Notes under the pieces: model-generated
What the model saw: only the letters and a program-made list of their open reading frames with translations
Database searches by the model: none
Told to the model about the DNA's origin: nothing
Origin: Cuneatibacter sp. NSJ-177
Lineage (GTDB): Bacteria > Bacillota > Clostridia > Lachnospirales > Lachnospiraceae
Assembly (NCBI RefSeq): GCF_022867805.1
Contig: NZ_JALIFO010000013.1
Span: 62,001-126,000, forward strand
Direction: 5' to 3'
DNA length: 64,000 nt
Program-made: the position numbers and the translations under genes
Part shown: piece after piece, positions 48,746 to 57,342 of the stretch
How positions within the stretch are numbered: the first letter of the stretch is position 1
Layout: each line of letters begins with the position of its first letter

Positions 48746-49777
48746 CTATTCCCCGAAAGTTTTCCTTAACTGGGGGATCTCCTGCCGGTGCAAAACACAG
48801 CGCCGGTAGCGTTCCCGGTATACCCGGAAACAATTATTGCAGTGGATACATTTGCTTTTCTCCGCGCCGCCTTTCAGCTTTTCGATAAAGTCCGGCTCAC
48901 AGATCAGGCTGCGGCTGAATGAGACAAAAGGAATCCCTGCCTCCAACACCTGTTCCGCACCTTTTTCCGATACAATGCCGCCCACCAAGATCAGAGGGAT
49001 CCGGATCCCCTCCCCGGCCGCCAACGCCTCTTTCAGATAAAAGGGCTCCCCTTTCACCTCCTGGTGCGCAAAACCGAGTCCGCTGACCTCCGCGGCGTCC
49101 GCGCCGGCTTCTTCACAGAGTTCCAAAACCCGGTGAAGGTCCTCCACGGCATCGCAGTTTACCTTCACCAAAACCATCCCTTCCGGTCCCCATTCCTTCC
49201 GCACGGCTTTTAAAACTTCTCCGGGGAAACGGAAACGGTTCTCCACCGAGCCGCCATAGGCATCGCCCCGGACATTTTCCTTTGGATTCAGATAGCTGGA
49301 AAGCAGGTAGCCGTGGGCCATATGGACCTGAACCCCGTCGAATCCGGCCTCCTTTGCCAGCCGGGCGGCTGCAGCATACTTTTGGAGTAAAAGGCTTCGG
49401 TCCGCTTCGCTTAGCTCCATCGGTCCCTGGGCTGGGCGGCCGTTCACCTTCTCCGAAGCGTTTAATCCCCCATGGTTCAGCTGGATCACCAGCTTTCCGC
49501 CCTTCGCATGGACCCGCTCCGCCGCTTCCTGAAGCAGCGCCCGGTCCGTCCTTTCATCCAGATATGGCTGCCCGGCATCCACGCGAGCCAGGGCATCCAC
49601 GGCATAGTGGCCGGTAATGATCAGCCCCACTTCATGGCTGGCCAGCTCTTCATAGCACTCGATCAGCGCTTTCGTCATGCGGCCGTCCCGCTCCGCCAAG
49701 TGCTCATTGGTCGCAGAGCGCACCGTCCGGTTTCGGAGCGTCACCGTTCCGATGGATGCGGATTCCCAAAGCTTCAT
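48746..49777 (-). CDS. NADH:flavin oxidoreductase (Old Yellow Enzyme family)
   Basis: 343 aa TIM barrel. Order: N-terminal VTLRNRTVRSATNEHLA, YGGSVENRFRFP (phosphate binding), LILVGGIVSEKGAEQVL and the C-terminal CIHCNNC with cysteines possibly binding a cluster, as in longer 2,4-dienoyl-CoA reductase relatives, though the second half with the second FAD domain is absent. It reduces activated alkenes with NAD(P)H via FMN. GGAGG before ATG. Stand-alone; divergent from the ABC-F gene. Confidence 0.9.
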   Translation of the reverse strand: MKLWESASIGTVTLRNRTVRSATNEHLAERDGRMTKALIECYEELASHEVGLIITGHYAVDALARVDAGQPYLDERTDRALLQEAAERVHAKGGKLVIQLNHGGLNASEKVNGRPAQGPMELSEADRSLLLQKYAAAARLAKEAGFDGVQVHMAHGYLLSSYLNPKENVRGDAYGGSVENRFRFPGEVLKAVRKEWGPEGMVLVKVNCDAVEDLHRVLELCEEAGADAAEVSGLGFAHQEVKGEPFYLKEALAAGEGIRIPLILVGGIVSEKGAEQVLEAGIPFVSFSRSLICEPDFIEKLKGGAEKSKCIHCNNCFRVYRERYRRCVLHRQEIPQLRKTFGE

Positions 49778-49795
49778 AAAAAGTTCCTCCCTGCA

Positions 49796-49824
49796 TTTAC
49801 AATCCGGTTTTCTCGAATTATAAT
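49796..49824 (+). promoter_or_regulatory. Promoter for the ABC-F gene
   Basis: TTTACA (49796-49801), 17 bases, TATAAT (49819-49824). Start near 49831, leaving an 84-base leader with hairpins (GAATCC/GGATTC; GCGGG/CCCGC). Confidence 0.7.
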
Positions 49825-49832
49825 AACATAGA

Positions 49833-49904
49833 ATGTGTCACTTTGCAAAAAGAATCCTGCCGCAAAGGATTCCCTGCCTGAGGCGGGCCGTTCCCGCGGC
49901 ATAA
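49833..49904 (+). promoter_or_regulatory. Possible leader peptide in the ABC-F 5' region
   Basis: An ATG two bases after the predicted start opens a 23-codon frame that ends with TAA inside the AAAGGAG of the main gene. It has no ribosome binding site. Antibiotic-regulated ABC-F genes use such leaders for attenuation, but this could also be chance. Confidence 0.25.
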
Positions 49905-49914
49905 AGGAGAATTT

Positions 49915-51702
49915 ATGAACAACCTTGTAATGGAAAATATCACCAAGGGCTTCGGAGGCCGCACGCTGTTATCCGGCGTTTCCCTCGGCATCCAGGAAGG
50001 TGACAAGATCGGAGTCATCGGCATCAACGGCACCGGAAAGACCACGCTGTTAAAGCTGATCGCCGGATTGGAGGAACCCGACGATGGAGCCGTCACCAAA
50101 GGCAACTCGGTCACACTGGCCTATCTGCCCCAGACGCCGGAATTTACGCCCGGCATCACGGTGCTTCATTATGTGCTGGAAGAGCACAAGGATAAGCCCG
50201 ACGCCTGGAATGCGGAAAGCGAGGCAAAAACGATCCTGACCCGCCTCGGCTTTCGGGACTGGAATCAGGTCATGGATCCGCTCTCCGGCGGAGAAAAGAA
50301 ACGCGCCGCCCTGGCCCGGACGCTGATGAACCCGGCAGACATCCTGATCCTCGACGAGCCCACCAACCATCTGGATTCCGACATGGTTTTGTGGCTGGAA
50401 CAGTACCTGAACCAGTTGAAAGGGGTCCTGGTCATGGTGACCCACGACCGGTATTTCCTGGACCGGGTGACCAACAAAATCGTGGAGATCGACGAAGGAA
50501 AGCTTTACTCTTATGAAGCCAACTACTCCGGCTTTCTCCGGCTGCGGGAGCAGCGGGTGGCCGACGCCTGGGCCACGGAGCGCAAACGCCAGAGTATTCT
50601 GAGAACCGAGTTAGAATGGCTGCAGCGGGGAGCCAGAGCCCGTTCCACCAAGCAAAAGGCCCACATCCAGCGGATCGAGGACATGCAGAACGCGGACAAG
50701 CCATCCCGTGACCGCGCCGTGGAAATGGACTCCGTCGGCAGCCGGATGGGGAAAAAGACCATTGAGATCACTGATGTGTCCAAAGCTTACGACGGAAGGA
50801 CTTTGTTCCGGGACTTCTCCTATATCGTACTGAAAGGGGAACGGCTCGGCATCATCGGCCCCAACGGCTGCGGGAAATCCACTCTGATGAAGATTCTGAC
50901 CGGGATGGAGGAGCCGGACTCCGGCAGCGTGGTCTTGGGGGATACCATCCGCATCGGCTATTTTGCCCAGGAAAATGAGGACATGGACCTGGATATCCGG
51001 GTCATCGATTATATCCGCAGCGTGGCGGAGATTATCGAGACCAGCAAGGGGACGGCCACCGCCTCCCAGATGCTGGAACGCTTTCTCTTTACCCCGGCCA
51101 TGCAGTACACGCCGGTGAACAAGCTTTCCGGCGGGGAAAAACGGCGGCTTTATCTGCTCCGGGTACTGATGGGATCGCCCAACGTGCTGATCCTCGACGA
51201 GCCCACCAATGACCTGGATATCGCCACCTTAACCATTCTTGAAGATTACCTCGACAGCTTCCCAGGCATCGTTATCACCGTGTCTCATGACCGGTATTTC
51301 CTGGACCGGGTGGTCAGCCGGATCCTGGCTTTTGAGGGGGCGGCGATCCGCCAGTATGAGGGAGGCTACACCGACTATTTCTTCTCCCCGAACCGCCCGA
51401 AGGAACCCTCCGCCCCGGCGCGGGAGGAATCCCGGCCAAAGCAGACCGAAAAGCCAAGGGATAAGAAGAAGGTGAAATTTTCTTATCAGGAGCAGAGAGA
51501 ATTCGACACGATCGACGCGGACATCGCCGCCCTAGAGGAGAAACTTGCGTCCCTGGAAGCGGAAATCGAGGATTCAGCCAGCCAGTACGCAAGGCTTGGC
51601 GAACTGATGGAAGAAAAAGAACAGACGGAGCTGGCGCTGGATCAGAAAATGGAGCGCTGGGTTTACCTGAACGACCTGGCCGAGCAGATCAGTCAGGAAT
51701 AG
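49915..51702 (+). CDS. ABC-F-family ATPase, Uup/YdiF-like
   Basis: 595 aa. Two ABC domains (Walker A GINGTGKTT near 37; GPNGCGKST near 322), two signatures (LSGGEKKRAAL, LSGGEKRRLYL), a basic linker between them, and a C-terminal Uup-type coiled coil (about 515-595, YQEQREFDTIDADIAALEEK). No membrane segment. Such proteins act at the ribosome, relieving stalled complexes or giving ribosome-targeting antibiotic tolerance. AAAGGAG precedes ATG. Housekeeping role more likely than resistance. Confidence 0.92.
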   Translation: MNNLVMENITKGFGGRTLLSGVSLGIQEGDKIGVIGINGTGKTTLLKLIAGLEEPDDGAVTKGNSVTLAYLPQTPEFTPGITVLHYVLEEHKDKPDAWNAESEAKTILTRLGFRDWNQVMDPLSGGEKKRAALARTLMNPADILILDEPTNHLDSDMVLWLEQYLNQLKGVLVMVTHDRYFLDRVTNKIVEIDEGKLYSYEANYSGFLRLREQRVADAWATERKRQSILRTELEWLQRGARARSTKQKAHIQRIEDMQNADKPSRDRAVEMDSVGSRMGKKTIEITDVSKAYDGRTLFRDFSYIVLKGERLGIIGPNGCGKSTLMKILTGMEEPDSGSVVLGDTIRIGYFAQENEDMDLDIRVIDYIRSVAEIIETSKGTATASQMLERFLFTPAMQYTPVNKLSGGEKRRLYLLRVLMGSPNVLILDEPTNDLDIATLTILEDYLDSFPGIVITVSHDRYFLDRVVSRILAFEGAAIRQYEGGYTDYFFSPNRPKEPSAPAREESRPKQTEKPRDKKKVKFSYQEQREFDTIDADIAALEEKLASLEAEIEDSASQYARLGELMEEKEQTELALDQKMERWVYLNDLAEQISQE

Positions 51703-51735
51703 GGCGCTCTGATCAAAGTGTGCGCTTTGCGCGGA

Positions 51736-51782
51736 GGCCCCAAGGAGGGCGGGCCCTGGGATCCATGAGATTCCGGGGCCTG
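51736..51782. terminator. Weak GC-rich hairpin between convergent genes
   Basis: AGGCCCC pairs with GGGGCCT around a smaller inner stem; the following tract (gttcgttctcc) is only moderately T-rich. Possible terminator for the ABC-F gene. Confidence 0.3.
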
Positions 51783-51796
51783 TTCGTTCTCCTGAT

Positions 51797-52741
51797 TTAA
51801 ACCGCCGGCAGCAGTCCAAAGGATTTGAAGCAGAAAATCCACAAAAATAAAGTGACAAGAGATACCAAGGTGGAGATCACCACCTCCACTCCGGCCAGAT
51901 CTGAGTCCCCGTTGAAGTGCTGCGCCATGACATGGGACGCGATAGCCGTCGGGGTGGCAAACAGAGCGACCAAAGTCAAAAGCTCCACGCCGCGGAATCC
52001 GAGGAGCACGGCGGCACTTAAAAAGATTCCGGGGAATACCACGAGACGCATCAGACAGCAGCCGGTCAGATACTTTTTATACGCAGAGATATTTCCAAAA
52101 GAAAAACTGGCTCCGAGGATAAAAATCGCCAGCGGGTTTCCGACTCCCGCCACCTGATCCACCACATCCTCCAAAAGCGACGGCAGGCGGATCCCCAAAA
52201 TATGAAATCCAAACCCCACGATCGTCGCCAGAATATACGGATTCCGGATCACTTCCTTTGCCAGGGCCAGAGGCTTTGGCCGGGATCCCTGAAAATAGCT
52301 GAGCACCAGGACCGACACCACATTGTAAAGCGGCGTCGTGATACAGGTCATCATGGCCGGGACGCCCAGTCCCGCCTCGCCGTAGACGGCAGACACAACG
52401 GGAAATCCCAGCACGACGAAGTTGCTCCGGTAGAGGGCCTGGATCAACACGCCGCGCCTTTTATTCTCTTTTTCCAGCCGCATGACCAAAAGGTAAGAAA
52501 CCGCCATCATGATCAGAATGCTGACCAGCCCAAACGCCAGCAGCTTTCCGTCCACCGTTTTCAGATCCATCTGGTAGATACTCCGGAACATGACTGCCGT
52601 CAGGAATACCTGAAAGCAGACGGAATTCATTTTTTTCAGAGATGTCTCATCCAACATTCCCTGCCTGCGAACCAGATACCCGATGCTCATGATCGCAAAC
52701 ATCGGGAATACTGCTCTCAGTGACACCAAAAAGTTTTCCAT
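51797..52741 (-). CDS. Auxin efflux carrier (AEC) family transporter
   Basis: 314 aa with about ten membrane segments. N-terminal VFPMFAIMSIGYLVRR and the mid-protein NPLAIFILGASFSFGN and late TPTAIASHVMAQHF stretches are typical of AEC proteins, which move malonate, malate or other organic acids. GATGGAGA precedes ATG. Single gene; downstream of the dipeptidase gene on the same strand, 83 bases apart, so cotranscription is possible. Confidence 0.9.
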   Translation of the reverse strand: MENFLVSLRAVFPMFAIMSIGYLVRRQGMLDETSLKKMNSVCFQVFLTAVMFRSIYQMDLKTVDGKLLAFGLVSILIMMAVSYLLVMRLEKENKRRGVLIQALYRSNFVVLGFPVVSAVYGEAGLGVPAMMTCITTPLYNVVSVLVLSYFQGSRPKPLALAKEVIRNPYILATIVGFGFHILGIRLPSLLEDVVDQVAGVGNPLAIFILGASFSFGNISAYKKYLTGCCLMRLVVFPGIFLSAAVLLGFRGVELLTLVALFATPTAIASHVMAQHFNGDSDLAGVEVVISTLVSLVTLFLWIFCFKSFGLLPAV

Positions 52742-52824
52742 GTTTTCTCCATCTTCTCTATATCTTTAAATAAGATTTTCTCTTTGCGTCATTTACTCGC
52801 CGCATTTGCGCAGCGCGCTCTTCT

Positions 52825-53820
52825 CTAACGCAGGTTTTCTTTCAAAAACCGCTCCGCGTTTCCGTACAGGATCTTCTCGATTTCCCTGGTGGAAAAGCCC
52901 CCCGCCTCCATGGTCTCACAGAGCGTCTGGATCCGGGAACACTCCTCCATCTCCGGCGCTTCGGCGATTCCGTCGTAATCCGACCCCAGAGCCAGGCAGT
53001 CGATTCCTCCCACCTTTCGGATATGCCGCATATGGGCGGTCATCTCTTCCCTGGTGCCTCCCCGGCTGTCGCCCGGCTGCCAGCCCGGCCGTAAAAACGC
53101 CACGCAGAAATTGATGCCGATGACGCCGCCCCGCTCTGCGATCACCCGGATCATCTCATCCGTCAGGTTCCGCACATGGGGAGTCACGGCTCTCGCATTG
53201 GAATGGCTGGCTAAAAACGGCCGTTTTGCCGCCGAGGCCACATCCCAGAAACCGCCGTCGGAAAGATGGGATACATCTGCCAGCATCCCTGCTTCCTCCA
53301 TAGCCTCCAGCATGGTAAAGCCTGCCTTTTTTAATCCACGCTCCTCCGGCCAGACCCGAAGGTGATTCTCACCGAAAAGCTCAGCGTGATTGGGATACCC
53401 CAATCCATTCTCATGATTCCAGGTTAAGGTCATCATCCGGGCCCCCAGGCCGTAGAGTTCCCTTAGGATGTCCGGATTTTCCCGGCAGACCGCGCCTTCT
53501 TCCAAAGAAAGCAAGGCCGACATCCTGCCGGCCTTTTGATTCTCCTCATATTCTGCAAAGCTTTTGACCGGACCGATCCAATCGGAATTCTTTCCGGTCT
53601 CCTCATAAAACAGGGCGATCTGCTCCCGGCAGGCCGCGAGAACATCTTCCTCCTCGTCCGAGTCCACAAAGGCCGCGAAGGTCTGCAAGGCATAGCCCCC
53701 CTGCCGCATCCGCCTAAGATCCAGATGCAGGGGATTTTCCCTCAGGGAAAGAGACTTCCCCGTCTTTCTGGCCCGGCGCAGGGAACTGATGGTATCACAA
53801 TGCAGATCAATAATTTTCAT
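52825..53820 (-). CDS. Membrane dipeptidase (renal dipeptidase family)
   Basis: 331 aa from ATG 53820; a TTG four codons upstream abuts the GGGAGG and is too close. Zinc ligands are visible: HCD (H6 and D8 of IIDLHCDT), the glutamate in LSLEEGAV, ADVSHLSD and ASHSNARA. The enzyme hydrolyses dipeptides, and relatives accept D-amino acid dipeptides. No signal peptide or anchor is seen, so it is cytoplasmic. It lies downstream of the enolase-superfamily and tricarboxylate-transporter genes on the same strand. Confidence 0.92.
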   Translation of the reverse strand: MKIIDLHCDTISSLRRARKTGKSLSLRENPLHLDLRRMRQGGYALQTFAAFVDSDEEEDVLAACREQIALFYEETGKNSDWIGPVKSFAEYEENQKAGRMSALLSLEEGAVCRENPDILRELYGLGARMMTLTWNHENGLGYPNHAELFGENHLRVWPEERGLKKAGFTMLEAMEEAGMLADVSHLSDGGFWDVASAAKRPFLASHSNARAVTPHVRNLTDEMIRVIAERGGVIGINFCVAFLRPGWQPGDSRGGTREEMTAHMRHIRKVGGIDCLALGSDYDGIAEAPEMEECSRIQTLCETMEAGGFSTREIEKILYGNAERFLKENLR

Positions 53821-53932
53821 AGAAGCGCTCAACCTCCCCGCCGGTCACGTTTCAAACATTGCCCGGCGAATCTTATTATATCACTGCTTCTGTCCTTCTA
53901 CAATACGAAGGAATAAAATGATCCGCTTGTCA

Positions 53933-55126
53933 TCACTCCGTGATTTCCACCACGTCCGCATCCCGGTAGGCCCGGTCCGTCAAATCCTGTCCTAAGCCAG
54001 GGAGCTCAGGCGCCCGGTATCGGCCGTGAACCGGCTGATAATTCTGCTGGCAGAGGTCGATATATTCCGGCATCAGGGCCTTTTGGTGGTGCTCATGAAT
54101 ACAGAAATTCGGAATCGCCGTCTCCACATGGAGCGCCGCGGCCTTGGCGATCGGCGTCCCTGCCACATGGACCTGGCAGGTAATGTCGTACACGTGAGCC
54201 ATGTCGCAGATCTTCTTGCACTCCGTGATCCCTCCGCAGGTGCCCAGATCCGGCTGCGCCACATCGATGGAGCGCGACTGGAAGAACGGGGCAAACCCCC
54301 AGCGGGAGTAGATCCTCTCCCCCGCTGCCAGCGGAATATTGATTTTTTCCTTGGCGAACCGCTGCATCTCTGGGTTCAGCGGCGTGTTCACTTCCTCATA
54401 GAAGAAAATGTGATAAGGCTCCACCGCCTTGGCAAACTGGATGGCGCTGGTGGTATCCGTGTGGGCATGGTTCTCGATGATGATGTCCACATCCGGTCCC
54501 ACCGCCTCCCGGATCGCCGCAATCCGCTCCTCGCCCATGCGAATCACATAAGGGGGCAGCGGCCCCTCCAGGTGATAGCCGCCGGACACGCCATTCCGGT
54601 CAAACTGTAAGACATCCACTTTGACCGCGTCATAGCCCTCGGCCACCGCGATCTTTGCCTGCCCGGCAAAATCTTCATCCCGGACGCAGATATGACGTTT
54701 CTTCCCCCAGCCCAGCTGAGTCTGGGAAGCATAAACCCGCAGATCCTCCCGGCATTTGCCGCCGAGAAGCTGATAGACCGGAACGTTCAGTACTTTTCCC
54801 TTGATATCCCAAAGCGCCATGTCGATTCCGCTCATGCCTCCAAAAATCACGGTTCCACCGCCCTGCCCCCAGAAGGTCTTTTTCAGCATCCGTTCCCAGA
54901 TGGCCTCCGAATTCATGGGATCCATCCCCAAGATCAGCCTGGCATAATCCTGGACCATCCCAAAGGCCGCATGGCCGCCGGTTCCGTAGGCCATCCCCAC
55001 TTCTCCGATGCCGTAAACGCCCTCATCCGTGTCAATCCGCACCAAGATCGGACGCTGTCCATGTTTTTCCGACGGATCGGTCTTGATCTCATGGACATAG
55101 ATCGCCGTCACTTTTATAATCTTCAT
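53933..55126 (-). CDS. Enolase-superfamily dehydratase/racemase, D-galactonate dehydratase-like
   Basis: 397 aa. Mandelate racemase/MLE fold: capping domain to about 125, barrel after. Later motifs are close to D-galactonate dehydratase: AGERIYSRWGF, the VAQPDLGTCGGITECKKI strand, and H in CQVHVAGTPIA. Metal ligands seem to be E (ENHAH), E (FYEEV) and E (GER); the first is glutamate where relatives have D-x-H, and the KxK base motif reads KVD. It would remove water from, or epimerise, a sugar acid imported by the TctABC system beside it; exact reaction unknown. Confidence 0.85.
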   Translation of the reverse strand: MKIIKVTAIYVHEIKTDPSEKHGQRPILVRIDTDEGVYGIGEVGMAYGTGGHAAFGMVQDYARLILGMDPMNSEAIWERMLKKTFWGQGGGTVIFGGMSGIDMALWDIKGKVLNVPVYQLLGGKCREDLRVYASQTQLGWGKKRHICVRDEDFAGQAKIAVAEGYDAVKVDVLQFDRNGVSGGYHLEGPLPPYVIRMGEERIAAIREAVGPDVDIIIENHAHTDTTSAIQFAKAVEPYHIFFYEEVNTPLNPEMQRFAKEKINIPLAAGERIYSRWGFAPFFQSRSIDVAQPDLGTCGGITECKKICDMAHVYDITCQVHVAGTPIAKAAALHVETAIPNFCIHEHHQKALMPEYIDLCQQNYQPVHGRYRAPELPGLGQDLTDRAYRDADVVEITE

Positions 55127-55182
55127 TTCTATCCTGTCTCCTCGTCATTCCTATCATACGGACCTGTCCGCTGCCTTACCGT

Positions 55183-56703
55183 TTACTTTTCTTTTTTCCC
55201 TTTCCTGCCCTTCCACTTTGCCAGCACTCCCAGCTGGCTCAAAAACATCACCGCCACCAGCAGGAAAAGAATCAGGGAAAGCGGATGGGTGAAGATGTCC
55301 AAAAAGAACTTCCCGACCGAAAAGCGGGCCATGGTCATGGACCGGCGCAGATTCAGTTCCAAAAGCGAGCAGAGAATCAAGCCGAGGGCGATGGGCCCGG
55401 TGGCAAAATTGTGCAGTTTCAGGAAGTAGCCTGCGATGCCGAATCCAATCATAAAATACACATCCATCAGATTCAGTTTGATGGAATACGCGCCGATGAC
55501 CGTCAGGTTGATGATGATGGGGAGCAGAACCGGCTTCGGTATCTCGGCGATCTTGGCAAAAATCTTAATCCCGGTCAGGGAAACCGGCAGCAGCACCACG
55601 TTGGCAAAAAGGACCAGGCCAACGATCACGCCGAATACCCCGCCGCCCTCGCTCATCAAAAGAGGCCCGGACTGTACCCCGTGGATGGTCAGAGCTGCCA
55701 GCAGCAGGGCGGTCGCCGTATCCCCCGGTATCCCTAAGGTCAGCATCGGGATCACCGCGCCGCCGCAGGCCGCATTGTTGGCCGATTCCGGCGCGACCAG
55801 GCCTTCGATCGCGCCTTCTCCGAAGGGTACTTCCGGATGTTTGACCGTTTTCTTCGCCTGATCATAGGCAATCAAAGCCGCTATATTCCCCCCGGTGCCG
55901 GGCAGGGCTCCCACAAAGACGCCGATCAGGGAAGACTGTATGGTGATTCTCAAATAGCCGAACGCATCCTTAAAACTCGGCAGGATCCGGTCTACTTTCT
56001 GCTTGCGGACCGTCACCGCCGTCATATCCCGCATCTGGAGCAGCGATTCCGACAGGCCAAACATACCGATAATCACCGCGATGGAGCTGATGCCGCTCAT
56101 CAGATAAATACTGTCAAACGTAAACCGCTGCGCGGCCGTGGACGAGTCCATGCCGATACAGCCGATCAGCATTCCTAAAAAGCCCCCGAACAGGCCCTTG
56201 GCCATGGAAGCCCCGGTCATTCCTGCCATCAGGAGAATTCCCATAAAGGCCAGCAGGAAATAATCTCTCGGTGAAAACAGCAGGGCAAATTGGGTGATGA
56301 GCGGCGCGCAGAACAACAGAAAGACAGCGCCGATCAAACCTCCGATCACCGACTGAATCGCCGTGATCCCCAACGCCTTGGCCGCCTGCCCCTTTTTTGC
56401 CAGCGGGTATCCGTCAAAGGTGGTCGGCAGCGAGGCTGGCGTTCCCGGAACATTCAGCAAAATGGCGGAACGGGAGCCGCCGTAAACACCTCCGACATAG
56501 CAGCCGATCAGAATCGCCAACGCCGGCTTCATGTCCCAGCCATACGTGAAAGACACCATCAGGGACATGGCCATGGTAACGGAGATTCCCGGCATCGCGC
56601 CGGCATACATCCCGAAAAACACGCCGGCCGCCATGTAGATAAACAAGCTTGGGGTGCCGAATAAAGACAGGGCGTCTCCCAAAGTACCGATAATCGCACT
56701 CAT
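55183..56703 (-). CDS. tctA: Tripartite tricarboxylate transporter, large permease
   Basis: 506 aa with about eleven or twelve membrane segments. Family hallmarks: GMYAGAMPGISVTMAMSLM near the start, YGGSRSAILLNVPGTPAS (substrate loop), and in the second half GALPGTGGNIAALIAYD and ACGGAVIPMLTLGIPGD. With TctB and the binding protein TctC it imports citrate, aromatic acids or other carboxylates. GGAGGAG precedes ATG; it is 9 bases after tctB. Confidence 0.95.
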   Translation of the reverse strand: MSAIIGTLGDALSLFGTPSLFIYMAAGVFFGMYAGAMPGISVTMAMSLMVSFTYGWDMKPALAILIGCYVGGVYGGSRSAILLNVPGTPASLPTTFDGYPLAKKGQAAKALGITAIQSVIGGLIGAVFLLFCAPLITQFALLFSPRDYFLLAFMGILLMAGMTGASMAKGLFGGFLGMLIGCIGMDSSTAAQRFTFDSIYLMSGISSIAVIIGMFGLSESLLQMRDMTAVTVRKQKVDRILPSFKDAFGYLRITIQSSLIGVFVGALPGTGGNIAALIAYDQAKKTVKHPEVPFGEGAIEGLVAPESANNAACGGAVIPMLTLGIPGDTATALLLAALTIHGVQSGPLLMSEGGGVFGVIVGLVLFANVVLLPVSLTGIKIFAKIAEIPKPVLLPIIINLTVIGAYSIKLNLMDVYFMIGFGIAGYFLKLHNFATGPIALGLILCSLLELNLRRSMTMARFSVGKFFLDIFTHPLSLILFLLVAVMFLSQLGVLAKWKGRKGKKEK

Positions 56704-56712
56704 ATTCTCCTC

Positions 56713-57261
56713 CTATGGCAAACGGATCTGGAAAACCATTTGAATCAGCAGATAGACAAACACCAGCCACCCGGCCGTCACAATCAGGCTCCGGATTACG
56801 TGTTTCCCCCGTTCCAGAAACAGGATGGAAAACAGCATGTAGATCCCCGTAGAAGGATAAAAACCCGCCATCTTCAGCACGGCACCGTACAGGATGGTCG
56901 CTGCGATCATGATAAAAACCGGAAACGGCACCTCTGCCGCTGCCGCCAGCCGGACCGCCGCCCAGCCGCGCGTTTCCTGTCCGGACGCCGGTTGCTGTCC
57001 ATCGGGCGCGGACGCCGCCTCCATCTGCTGTCCTTCGGGAGCGGATCTTTCTTCCGCCGCGCTCTTCCTGACTCCGAAGAACGCCACCGCGCAGCTAATC
57101 AGCATCCCGCAGCACACAAATATGGGAAACATCCCAGGGTTGTCCTGGTTCGTGCTCTCATTAAAAATCTGAACCGATCCGAACAGGGCGGCCATGCTAA
57201 AGAGAAATAGTACGGCCAGAACCGTGTACTCCCGGATCAAATATATTTTTTTCTGTTTCAT
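56713..57261 (-). CDS. tctB: Tripartite tricarboxylate transporter, small membrane subunit
   Basis: 182 aa with about four membrane segments (LAVLFLFSMAALFG, MFPIFVCCGMLISCAVAFF and two late ones) and a polar Q/P/A-rich insert (APEGQQMEAASAPDGQQPASGQ) between the second and third. Low sequence conservation is normal for TctB. AAGGAGAGG precedes ATG. It lies between tctC and tctA, with an 81-base gap containing a hairpin on the tctC side. Confidence 0.88.
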   Translation of the reverse strand: MKQKKIYLIREYTVLAVLFLFSMAALFGSVQIFNESTNQDNPGMFPIFVCCGMLISCAVAFFGVRKSAAEERSAPEGQQMEAASAPDGQQPASGQETRGWAAVRLAAAAEVPFPVFIMIAATILYGAVLKMAGFYPSTGIYMLFSILFLERGKHVIRSLIVTAGWLVFVYLLIQMVFQIRLP

Positions 57262-57288
57262 TTTATCCTCTCCTTGTCAAAGAGAACG

Positions 57289-57338
57289 GGCGCCAAAGGT
57301 AGGCTTCGTCAGAAGGCAAGTCCCCCGCAGCGCCCGAT
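57289..57338 (-). promoter_or_regulatory. Intercistronic hairpin between tctC and tctB
   Basis: CGGGCGC (57289-57295) pairs with GCGCCCG (57332-57338), and on the minus strand the stem is followed by ttctcttt. A partial terminator or stabiliser there would give more TctC than TctBA, as is common for binding proteins. Confidence 0.5.
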
Positions 57339-57342
57339 TGCG

